A stretch of DNA of 18,252 nucleotides, from assembly GCA_016720685.1 (NCBI GenBank), contig JADKKC010000054.1, forward strand, positions 1 through 18,252, written 5' to 3'. The position numbers and the translations under genes were made by a program. Below are positions 1 to 7,349 of this stretch, in pieces (the first letter of the stretch is position 1; every line of letters starts with the position of its first letter). The notes beneath the pieces are model-generated. The model saw only the letters and a list, made by a program, of their open reading frames with translations, did no database searches and was not told where the DNA came from. This DNA is from Zoogloea sp. (GTDB lineage: Bacteria > Pseudomonadota > Gammaproteobacteria > Burkholderiales > Rhodocyclaceae).

Positions 1-1
1 C

Positions 2-3000
2 GTGGATTTCAGCCTGGTGGTGCCCGACGAATCCAAGTCCATCGACGAAGGCGCGGTAAAGATCTGGCAAAGCCCCAGCTTCAAGGAATGCCAGGACGAC
101 CTCCTCAAGATGGCCAGGCGCAACGGCGTGGCGACGGATATCGCGGTGCGCGACCTGCCGCCCGAGCACCGCGAATGGCTGCTTGAGGGCGACCCGACGT
201 GGAAGAGCTGGGACGCGTCCTGGCCGCGCCACTGGTACGGCGTGCGCCACTTTTTCGACTGGCTGGAAACCAAGGCCTACAAGATGCACATCCGGGTGCT
301 GCTGTCGCGCTATCGCAGCTACACCGAATGCCCCGCCTGCCACGGCGCCCGCCTCAAGCCGGACGCCTTGCTGTGGCGGCTCGAGGCCCGCCAGGGCGCC
401 GAGGCGTTGGGCCTGAGCAGCGCCGCCATCCACGAACTGCTCGCCTGCCCGATCGAGGACATCGCGCCCTTCGTTGCCAGGCTCGATCTTCCCGCGCCGC
501 TGGACGAAGCCACCGAGCTGCTGCTCGGCGAGATCAAGGGACGTCTCAAGTATCTGCAGGACGTGGGCCTCGGCTACCTCACGCTGGACCGCCAGTCACG
601 CACGCTGTCCGGCGGCGAAGTGCAGCGCATCAACCTGACCACCGCGCTCGGCACCTCGCTGGTCAATACGCTGTTCGTGCTGGACGAGCCTTCCATCGGC
701 CTGCACCCGCGGGACATCGGGCGCATCCTCGGCGTGATGGAGCGCCTGCGCGACGCGGGCAATTCGCTGGTCGTCGTCGAGCACGACCCGCAGCTGATGC
801 TCGCCGCCGACCGCCTGCTCGACATCGGCCCCGGCCCCGGCGAGCGCGGCGGCGAGATCGTCGCCTACGGCCCGCCGGTGCAGATCGCCAACGATCCCGC
901 ATCGCTCACCGGCGCCTATCTTTCCGGCAAGAAGCGCGTCGACACGCGGCGCGCGCCGCGCGCGGTGGCGGCCGACGTGCCGCGGCTCACCTTGAAGGGC
1001 GCGCGCCAGCACAACCTGCAGGGCGTCGATCTGGCCATTCCGCTGCAGCGGCTGGTCGGCATTACCGGCGTGTCCGGCTCGGGCAAATCCACGCTGATCC
1101 AGGACGTGCTCTTTCCGGCGCTGGCCAAGCATTTCGGCCAGCCTGCTGAGCCCCCCGGCGCCTTCGACAGCCTGGCCGGGCTGGACGCCATCAAGGGCGT
1201 GGTGTCGGTGGATCAGTCGCCCATCGGCAAGAGCGCCCGCTCCAATCCGGTGAGTTACGTGGGCGCGTGGGACGCCATCCGCAAGCTTCGCCAATCTTCA
1301 GGAGTCAGGACCGCGGCTACACGCCCGGCACCTTCAGCTTCAACCGGCACCGGGCGCTGCCCCACCTGCACCGGCTCGGGTTTCGAGCACGTGGAAATGC
1401 AGTTTCTCTCCGACGTGTATCTGCGCTGCCCCGATTGCGACGGCAAGCGCTACCGGCCGGAAATCCTCGCCCTGTCGTGGCAGGGCAAGGGCGTGGCCGA
1501 CGTGCTGGAGATGACCGTATCCGAAGCGCTGGTTTTTTTTGCCGACCAGAAGGCCGTGCAGGCCGCCCTCGCGCCGCTGGCCGACGTGGGCCTCGAATAC
1601 CTGCGCCTCGGCCAGCCGGTGCCCACGCTGTCCGGCGGCGAAGCCCAGCGCCTCAAGCTGGCCGGCCATCTGGCCGAAGCGGCACAGCTAGCCGCCAAAA
1701 AATCGAAGAAGGGCGCAACGGGCGTTGAACCCGGCCTGCTCTTCCTGTTCGACGAACCCACCACCGGCCTTCACTTCGAGGACGTGGCCACGCTGCTGTC
1801 GGCCTTCGAAAAGCTGCTCGATGCCGGTCACTCGCTGGTCGTCATCGAGCACAACCTGGACGTGATTGCCGCGGCCGACTGGCTCGTGGACCTCGGCCCC
1901 GAAGGCGGCAGCGGCGGCGGACGGGTGGTGGCCGAGGGAACGCCGGCCCAGCTGATCGCCACGCCGGCGTCCCACACCGGCCGGGCGCTGGCCGACTACG
2001 CCGCCCAGCTCGCCGCGCTGCAGGCCGCGCCGGTGGTGGCCGAGCCGGCGGTGCGTTACCGCGCCGTGGTCGAAAAAGCCATCACCATTCGCCACGCCCG
2101 CCACCACAACCTCAAGAACATCAGCCTGTCGATTCCGCGTGACAAGTTCACCGTGATCACCGGCCTGTCGGGTTCGGGCAAATCCACGCTGGCCTTCGAC
2201 ATCGTGTTCGGCGAAGGCCAGCGGCGCTATCTCGAATCGCTCAACGCCTACGCCCGCCAGTTCGCCCAGCCCTCGGCCCGGCCGGACGTGGACGCCATCT
2301 TCGGCATTCCGCCCACGGTGGCCATCGAGCAGCGCGTGAGCCGCGGCGGGCGCAAGAGCACCGTCGGCACGCTCACCGAGATCCAGCCCTTCCTGCGCCT
2401 GATGTACGTGAAGCTCGGCACCCAGTTCTGCCCGGATTGCGACGTGCCGGTGACGCCGCAAAGCTTCGAGGCCATCGTCGCCCAGATCATGCGCGATTGC
2501 GCCGGCCAGTCGGTCGAGCTGCTCGCCCCGCTGATCATCAACCGCAAGGGCCTCTACACCGACCTCGCCAAATGGGCGCGGGGCAAGGGCTTCGAGCAGC
2601 TGCGCGTGGATGGTGAATACCTGCCCACCCACAAGTGGCCGCGCCTCGACCGCTACAAGGAACACAGCATCGAGCTGCCGGTGGGCAGGGTGAAGGTCGG
2701 GCCGGACACCGAGGTGCTGCTGCGCGAATACGTGGAGACGGCGCTGGGCCACGGCAAGGGCGTGCTCAAGGTGCTCACCACCGGCCAGCCCGAGGCGCCG
2801 CTGATCACCCTGTCCACGCTGCGCGCCTGCCCGGATTGCGGCACCAGCTTCCCCGAGCCCGACCCGCGGCTGTTCTCGTATAACGCCAAGCACGGCTGGT
2901 GCCCGGATTGCTACGGCACCGGCCTCAAGATCACCGGCAAGGTCGACAATCCCGACGACCTCGACCTGGGCGAACTCGACGCCGAAACCTTTGATGCCTG

Positions 3001-4675
3001 CCCGAGCTGCAACGGCGCGCGCCTCAACCCGGTGGCCCGCGCGGTGCGCTTCCGCGACCTGGGCCTCCACGAACTGGCCTCGCTGCCGGTGGGCAAGGTG
3101 GCGGGTTTCTTCGAGGGCCTGGCGCTTGAACACCGCGAAGCCGAGATCGGCCGCGACCTGATCGCCGAGATCCGCGGCCGGCTCGATTTCCTGCAGCAGG
3201 TCGGCCTCGCCTACCTGGCGCTGGATCGCGCCGCGCCCACGCTGTCCGGCGGCGAAGCCCAGCGAATCCGGCTGGCGGCCCAGCTCGGGTCCAACCTCAC
3301 CGGCGTCTGCTACATCCTCGACGAGCCCACCATCGGCTTGCACCCGCGGGACAACCGCCTGCTGCTCGACACCCTCGAAGCCCTGCGCGCCCGCGGCAAC
3401 ACCTTGCTGGTGGTCGAGCACGACGAAGACACCATCCGCCGTGCCGACCACGTGATCGACATCGGCCCCGGCGCCGGCGTGCGGGGCGGGCGTATCGTGG
3501 CCGAAGGCCTGCTGGCCGACCTGATGGCCGCGCCGGAATCCGCCACCGGGCGCTGCCTGGCCCATCCGCTGCTCCACCCACTGGCGCCGCGGCGGCCGGT
3601 GCCGGCCGATCATCCGGCGCTCATCGTCAATGGCGCCACGCTGCACAATCTCAAGAACGTGACCGGCCGCGTGCCCCTGGCGCGGCTGACGGTGGTGACC
3701 GGCGTGTCCGGTTCGGGCAAGTCCACCTTCGCCCGCGACGTGCTGCACGCCAGCCTCGCGGCTGCCGGGCCGGTGGGCTGCGCGTCGCTGGTGGGCGCCG
3801 CGCAGATCGGCCGCGTGCTGGAAGTCGATCAAACCCCCATCGGCAAGACGCCGCGCAGCTGCCCGGCCACCTACATCGGTTTCTGGGACACCATCCGCAA
3901 GCTGTTTGCCGAAACCAACGAAGCCCGGCTGCGTGGCTGGACGGCCTCGCGCTTTTCGTTCAACACCGGCGCCGGACGCTGCCCGGTGTGCGAAGGGCAG
4001 GGCCGCATCACCATCGAGATGAACTTCCTGCCCGACGTGAAGCTGCCCTGCGAGGCCTGCGGCGGCGCCCGCTTCAACCCCGAGACGCTGACCGTGCAGT
4101 GGAAGGGCAAGAGCGTCGCCGAGGTGCTCGGCATGGCGGTGGAGGATGCGGTGGAGTTTTTCGCGGCCCATCCGTCCATCGCCCATCCGCTCAAGCTCTT
4201 GCAGGACGTGGGTCTCGGCTACCTCACCCTCGGCCAGCCCAGCCCGACGCTGTCGGGCGGCGAGGCCCAGCGCATCAAGCTGGTGTCGGAACTGGCCAAA
4301 GTGCGTGGCCGGGCCGGCGAGTCGGCCGCCGGCCCCGGCCGGCCGCTGCCGCCCGAAAAGCACACGCTCTACGTGCTGGACGAGCCGACCGTGGGCCTGC
4401 ACATGGCCGACGTGGAAAAGCTGATCCATGTTCTTCATCGCCTTGCCGACGCCGGTCATACTGTCATGGTCATCGAGCACGATCTGGACTTGATGGCCGA
4501 GGCCGACTGGATCATCGATCTGGGCCCCGAAGGCGGCGACGGCGGCGGCGAGATTGTTGCCGAAGGGCCACCGGAGGCCATCGTGGACGTGGGCCGCTCA
4601 CACACGGGCCAGATTCTCGGGGTATTCATGACCAGCCGCTGCGCGCCCGCCGAAATCAGGAGAGCAACACCATGA
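2..4675 (+). CDS. uvrA: Double-length excinuclease ABC subunit A (tandem UvrA), 5' end outside window
   Basis: UvrA is the ABC-type ATPase that finds bulky DNA lesions with UvrB in nucleotide excision repair. The visible 1557 residues hold most of one UvrA followed by a full second one. First copy: Cys pair C110/C113, ABC signature LSGGEVQR 202-209, Walker B LFVLDEP 224-230, second Walker A GVSGSGKS 356-363, zinc finger C453/C456/C476/C479, signature 543-550. Second copy, from about residue 690: Walker A GLSGSGKS 721-728, Cys pairs 810/813, 943/946, 967/970 and 1000/1003, signature 1081-1088, Walker A 1234-1241, zinc finger 1327/1330/1350/1353, signature 1417-1424, Walker B 1456-1463. The first Walker A of copy 1 lies upstream of the window, so the whole protein is probably near 1900 residues, as I recall for a beta-proteobacterial UvrA paralogue distinct from the usual 940-residue one. 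Residues about 431-450 are read in the wrong frame (see findings). The stop overlaps the next start as ATGA. Confidence 0.93.
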   Translation: MDFSLVVPDESKSIDEGAVKIWQSPSFKECQDDLLKMARRNGVATDIAVRDLPPEHREWLLEGDPTWKSWDASWPRHWYGVRHFFDWLETKAYKMHIRVLLSRYRSYTECPACHGARLKPDALLWRLEARQGAEALGLSSAAIHELLACPIEDIAPFVARLDLPAPLDEATELLLGEIKGRLKYLQDVGLGYLTLDRQSRTLSGGEVQRINLTTALGTSLVNTLFVLDEPSIGLHPRDIGRILGVMERLRDAGNSLVVVEHDPQLMLAADRLLDIGPGPGERGGEIVAYGPPVQIANDPASLTGAYLSGKKRVDTRRAPRAVAADVPRLTLKGARQHNLQGVDLAIPLQRLVGITGVSGSGKSTLIQDVLFPALAKHFGQPAEPPGAFDSLAGLDAIKGVVSVDQSPIGKSARSNPVSYVGAWDAIRKLRQSSGVRTAATRPAPSASTGTGRCPTCTGSGFEHVEMQFLSDVYLRCPDCDGKRYRPEILALSWQGKGVADVLEMTVSEALVFFADQKAVQAALAPLADVGLEYLRLGQPVPTLSGGEAQRLKLAGHLAEAAQLAAKKSKKGATGVEPGLLFLFDEPTTGLHFEDVATLLSAFEKLLDAGHSLVVIEHNLDVIAAADWLVDLGPEGGSGGGRVVAEGTPAQLIATPASHTGRALADYAAQLAALQAAPVVAEPAVRYRAVVEKAITIRHARHHNLKNISLSIPRDKFTVITGLSGSGKSTLAFDIVFGEGQRRYLESLNAYARQFAQPSARPDVDAIFGIPPTVAIEQRVSRGGRKSTVGTLTEIQPFLRLMYVKLGTQFCPDCDVPVTPQSFEAIVAQIMRDCAGQSVELLAPLIINRKGLYTDLAKWARGKGFEQLRVDGEYLPTHKWPRLDRYKEHSIELPVGRVKVGPDTEVLLREYVETALGHGKGVLKVLTTGQPEAPLITLSTLRACPDCGTSFPEPDPRLFSYNAKHGWCPDCYGTGLKITGKVDNPDDLDLGELDAETFDACPSCNGARLNPVARAVRFRDLGLHELASLPVGKVAGFFEGLALEHREAEIGRDLIAEIRGRLDFLQQVGLAYLALDRAAPTLSGGEAQRIRLAAQLGSNLTGVCYILDEPTIGLHPRDNRLLLDTLEALRARGNTLLVVEHDEDTIRRADHVIDIGPGAGVRGGRIVAEGLLADLMAAPESATGRCLAHPLLHPLAPRRPVPADHPALIVNGATLHNLKNVTGRVPLARLTVVTGVSGSGKSTFARDVLHASLAAAGPVGCASLVGAAQIGRVLEVDQTPIGKTPRSCPATYIGFWDTIRKLFAETNEARLRGWTASRFSFNTGAGRCPVCEGQGRITIEMNFLPDVKLPCEACGGARFNPETLTVQWKGKSVAEVLGMAVEDAVEFFAAHPSIAHPLKLLQDVGLGYLTLGQPSPTLSGGEAQRIKLVSELAKVRGRAGESAAGPGRPLPPEKHTLYVLDEPTVGLHMADVEKLIHVLHRLADAGHTVMVIEHDLDLMAEADWIIDLGPEGGDGGGEIVAEGPPEAIVDVGRSHTGQILGVFMTSRCAPAEIRRATP
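1291..1347 (+). other. Short out-of-frame segment inside uvrA (two compensating indels)
   Basis: In the gene's frame this stretch gives a non-UvrA sequence between AIRKL and TGTGRCP. The neighbouring frame gives RGYTPGTFSFN, which is the expected UvrA sequence just before the C-terminal zinc finger (the second copy has RGWTASRFSFN there). Against the second copy, about four bases are missing just after the Lys-Leu codons near 1291, and two more just after the Phe-Asn codons near 1345. The net loss of six bases restores the frame. Confidence 0.75.
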
Positions 4676-5665
4676 ACCCGAAGATCACCCTGGCGGCACT
4701 CGCCGCGCTGCTGGCGGCCGCCGGCAAAGCCGCCGCCGGCGATCCGTCGGCCTGCGCGGCGCTGGCCGACAATACCGAGCGCCTGGCCTGCTACGACGAA
4801 GCCGTCGGCCGCCCCTACACGGAGGCGCCGGCCCCGGTGGCGGTCGTGACCACCCCTTTCTCGGCCCGTTGGGAACTCGATGCCGAGGACAAGAAAGGCA
4901 GCTTCCTGATCCGCCCCTACAAGCCCACCTACCTCCTGCTGGGGCGCTGGAGCAACTCGCCCAACCGCCTGCCGACCTCGCCCAATCCGGCCAATGCGGC
5001 TCAATGAGCGCACGGAAGTGGACGCGGCCGAAGCCAAGTACCAGATCAGCTTCAAGACCAAGCTGTGGGAAGGCCTGCTCGGCCGCCACGGCGACCTGTG
5101 GCTGGGCTACACCCAGCAATCGAACTGGCAGGTATACAACAAGCGCTTTTCGTCGCCCTTCCGCGAGACCGACTACGAGCCCGAGCTGCTGGCGGTGTTT
5201 CGTACCAACCTCGATGTCGGCGCCGGCTTCAAGGTCAAGATGATGTCGCTGGGTTTCAACCACCAGTCCAACGGCCGGGCCCTGCCGCTGTCGCGCAGCT
5301 GGAACCGGCTGGTGGCCCAGGTCGGTATCGAGCGCGGTGATTTTGCGTTGGTCGTGCGGCCCTGGCTGCGCTTGAAAGAAGACGCGGCCAAGGACGACAA
5401 CCCCGACATCACGTCCTACCTCGGCCATGGCGACATCCAGGCCATGTGGCAGGCGGGCGAGCACGGTTTTGGCGTCCTGCTGCGCAGCAACCTGCTGTCC
5501 GGCTCGCAGCCCCGCGGTGCCGCCCAGCTGGACTGGAGCTTCCCGATCCACCGCAACCTGAAGGGTTACGTGCAGCTTTTCAGCGGCTTCGGTGAAACCC
5601 TGATCGACTATAACCACCGCCAGACAACCCTCGGTGTGGGCGTATCCCTGGTGGATTGGCTTTAG
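4672..5665 (+). pseudogene. pldA: Outer-membrane phospholipase A (OMPLA), frameshifted
   Basis: OMPLA is an outer-membrane beta-barrel lipase that hydrolyses mislocalised phospholipids in the outer leaflet. The ATG at 4672 follows AGGAG with good spacing and overlaps the uvrA stop. The first frame encodes a signal peptide (about 23 residues, Ala/Leu rich), a Cys-containing ADNTERLACYD segment and the family motif RPYKPTYLL, then stops at 5005-5007. The barrel continues without a break in the next frame: AEAKYQISFKT, the catalytic block GFNHQSNGR and SRSWNR. The active-site His (5261-5263), Ser (5267-5269) and Asn (5303-5305) of the OMPLA family are all present. One extra base (or two missing) between about 4985 and 5003 explains the break; for example, reading past one base near 5002 joins NPANAA to NERTEVDAAEAKYQ. 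Either a real lesion or a sequence error; the remaining residues look well conserved, which favours error or a very recent mutation. Confidence 0.85.
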
Positions 5666-5701
5666 CCACCGTTCAGTCGTTCCGGCAATGTTCTTGCAGC
5701 G

Positions 5702-5731
5702 ATCCAGTTTGTAATAAATTGCAAACTGGAT
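5702..5731. promoter_or_regulatory. Perfect 10-bp inverted repeat (weak terminator or operator)
   Basis: Arms ATCCAGTTTG (5702-5711) and CAAACTGGAT (5722-5731) are exact reverse complements around an AT-rich 10-base spacer. It lies 36 bases after the pldA stop and is followed by TTGTTAAG. Position suits a terminator for uvrA-pldA, but the stem is AT-rich and the T run is broken, so a regulator-binding palindrome for the downstream gene is equally possible. Confidence 0.5.
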
Positions 5732-5774
5732 TTGTTAAGATTCATGACTTTCAGGTATCACGCCACGCAGCATG

Positions 5775-5810
5775 TCGTCCCGGCGAATGCCGGCAACCCG
5801 GAAACCCACC
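5775..5810. repeat. REP-like intergenic palindrome unit
   Basis: TCGTCCCGGCGAATGCCGG forms a short hairpin: CCGGC (5780-5784), loop GAAT, GCCGG (5789-5793). It matches the well-known type of dispersed proteobacterial repeat (TCATCCCGGCGAAAGCCGGGAxCC), whose reverse translation PAFAGxT is visible here on the minus strand. Only one unit is seen. The rest of the 5666-5898 gap shows the inverted repeat listed separately and no gene. Confidence 0.55.
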
Positions 5811-5898
5811 CGACAGAGGTTTTAAGTAATGCTCCAGCAGACTCCGACGGCGACGTCGTCCCGTTTCCTTTTGTCCTGTTGCCAGGGAGCGTAAGCGC

Positions 5899-6627
5899 AT
5901 GGTCACTTCGTTCAAGCTCAGCGTTTGCCCCCACGATACCGCCAAGAACCTGCTCGGCTGGTTCACCCTCAACACCTACCTGCAGCGCAAGCTCGGCGCC
6001 GGCATCCACTTCGAGCCGCAGGACAGCTTTCTCGTCGAGCGTCAGGCCGTGCTCGACGACAGTTTCCAAGTCGTCTACGCCAACCCCTACAGCGCCCTGG
6101 TCTTTGCCCGCGGCCGGGGTTTCGTGCCGGTGGCCCGGCCGGCGGGGGTCAAGGATGAAACCCTGGTGGTCGCCCGTGCCGGCGTGGCCGTGCCGGATGT
6201 GCCGCGGATTGCCAGCGCCACCGACAAACTGATCATTCACGATCTGGGCCTGCAGGTGATGCGCCGTGAAGGCATGAACCTCGATGGCGCCAGCTTCAAG
6301 TTCGTCGGCAACCACCTCAACGTCGCCAAGGCCGTGCTGCAGGGCGAGGCCGACCTCGGCTTTGTCTTCAACGAAACCTGGGCCGGCATGAACGCATCGA
6401 CGAAAAGCGAACTCCAGGTTGTCGGCGAAAGCCACGACGGCACCGCCTTCCACTGCTTCATGGTGGCGCGCGAGTGGGCCGACAAGCGCGAGGCCATCCA
6501 GGGCATTCTGTGCGGCATGCACCTCGACCCGTCCGGTCTGCGGGTGCTCGAAGACCTGAAGTTCGAGCGCTTCGAACCGGTTGGTGAAGAAGTGCTGGCG
6601 CCGCTCGAGAAGCTGATCGGGGTATGA
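5899..6627 (+). CDS. PhnD-type phosphate/phosphonate substrate-binding-like protein without signal peptide
   Basis: A 242-residue protein of the periplasmic-binding fold related to PhnD (the Phosphonate-bd family), whose members bind phosphite, phosphonates or phosphate for ABC uptake. Visible family features are the N-terminal strand KLSVCPHDTAKNL, the segment VVYANPYSALVFAR near residues 58-71, and GEADLGFVFNETWAG around 150-164, the usual 'copies x AD-G' hinge region. The ATG at 5899 has a good ribosome site (AGGGAG, 5884-5889). The protein begins directly with the domain: there is no hydrophobic leader or lipobox, unlike transporter-associated PhnD proteins. No permease or ATPase gene is adjacent. 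A cytoplasmic ligand sensor or a solitary binding protein is therefore likelier than an uptake component; the ligand is unknown. Confidence 0.7.
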   Translation: MVTSFKLSVCPHDTAKNLLGWFTLNTYLQRKLGAGIHFEPQDSFLVERQAVLDDSFQVVYANPYSALVFARGRGFVPVARPAGVKDETLVVARAGVAVPDVPRIASATDKLIIHDLGLQVMRREGMNLDGASFKFVGNHLNVAKAVLQGEADLGFVFNETWAGMNASTKSELQVVGESHDGTAFHCFMVAREWADKREAIQGILCGMHLDPSGLRVLEDLKFERFEPVGEEVLAPLEKLIGV

Positions 6628-6689
6628 GCGCCTCGCCGGCTCCGTCGGCAGCTTCGTTGCGGCTGGCGGCTTCACGATAGCTTCGTTCC

Positions 6690-6717
6690 CGGAGGGGATA
6701 GAATCTCGTCCCCTCCG
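6690..6717 (+). promoter_or_regulatory. Putative -10 element inside a perfect 9-bp inverted repeat
   Basis: CGGAGGGGA (6690-6698) and TCCCCTCCG (6709-6717) pair exactly around TAGAATCTCG, whose TAGAAT (6699-6704) resembles a sigma-70 -10 box 28 bases before the next start codon. No good -35 is seen at 17 bases. It could be a promoter overlapped by an operator, or a leader hairpin. Confidence 0.4.
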
Positions 6718-6732
6718 AATGCTGGCACCCCG

Positions 6733-7266
6733 ATGAGCGCAGCCACCCCTCTCCGGTATCTAAGCGGCTACCCCGCGCACCTGGTGGCGCAGGTGCGCGG
6801 GTTGCTCGACAGCCACCAGCTCGGCCCCTTGCTGCTCAAGAAGTATCCTGCGCCCCACGCGGTGCGCAACGATACGGCGCTTTACGATTACGTGAGCGAG
6901 CTGAAGGCCCGCCATTTGCGCAATGCGGGGCCGTTGAGCAAGGTTGCGTGGGATGGCAAGCTGCAGACGATCCACAAGGCGCTGGGCACCCACACGACGG
7001 TGAGGCGGGTGCAGGGCGGCAAGCTCAAGGCCAAGCGCGAGATCCGCATCGCCACGCTGTTTCGCGAGGCGCCGCCGGAGTTCCTGCGCATGATCGTCGT
7101 GCACGAGCTTTCGCACATGAAAGAGCCGGATCACGACAAGGCTTTTTACCAGCTCTGCTGCCGCATCGAGCCCCAGTATCACCAGCTGGAATTCGATGTG
7201 CGCGCGTGGCTGAGCTTGATTGAGGTGACCGGCGCAACGCTGTGGGCACCGCCGCCGGCAGCCTGA
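6733..7266 (+). CDS. YgjP-like (M48/DUF45) zinc metallopeptidase domain protein
   Basis: A 177-residue soluble protein with the zinc-peptidase motif HELSHMKEPDH at residues 124-134: H124 and H128 as metal ligands, E125 as catalytic base, followed by H134 in the DHDKAFY context typical of the YgjP/DUF45 family. No signal peptide or membrane segment is present, so it is probably cytoplasmic. The family is widespread in bacteria but its physiological substrate is not established to my knowledge; restriction-linked and SprT-like roles have been suggested for relatives. The ATG at 6733 has no strong ribosome site and follows a TAGAAT box closely. The gene ends just before a bidirectional terminator and converges with the minus-strand gene that follows. 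Confidence 0.8.
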   Translation: MSAATPLRYLSGYPAHLVAQVRGLLDSHQLGPLLLKKYPAPHAVRNDTALYDYVSELKARHLRNAGPLSKVAWDGKLQTIHKALGTHTTVRRVQGGKLKAKREIRIATLFREAPPEFLRMIVVHELSHMKEPDHDKAFYQLCCRIEPQYHQLEFDVRAWLSLIEVTGATLWAPPPAA

Positions 7267-7292
7267 AGGGCTTTGTTTCTGCTGGTCCACGG

Positions 7293-7333
7293 AAAAGCCC
7301 CGGAGCGGCGTGCGGCCGGTTCCGGGGCTTTTT
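7293..7333. terminator. Bidirectional rho-independent terminator
   Basis: AAAAGCCCCGGA (7293-7304) and TCCGGGGCTTTT (7321-7332) form a perfect 12-bp stem with a 16-base loop, with a T run on the right (7329-7333) and an A run on the left. It serves both converging genes, the metallopeptidase on the plus strand and the HhH protein on the minus strand. Confidence 0.92.
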
Positions 7334-7349
7334 GCGTGTCTTTCGGGGC

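Noticed and set aside
1688..4480. A 930-codon open frame on the minus strand opposite uvrA
   Set aside because: It mirrors the third-position GC bias of uvrA, is rich in His/Gly/Ala/Arg, shows no domain, and the plus strand has complete UvrA motifs over the same bases.
4985..5007. Programmed ribosomal frameshifting in pldA
   Set aside because: No slippery sequence, internal Shine-Dalgarno or downstream pseudoknot was seen, and the family is not known for it.
5775..5810. A CRISPR repeat
   Set aside because: Only one hairpin unit is present and there is no regular spacing; it fits a REP-type element.
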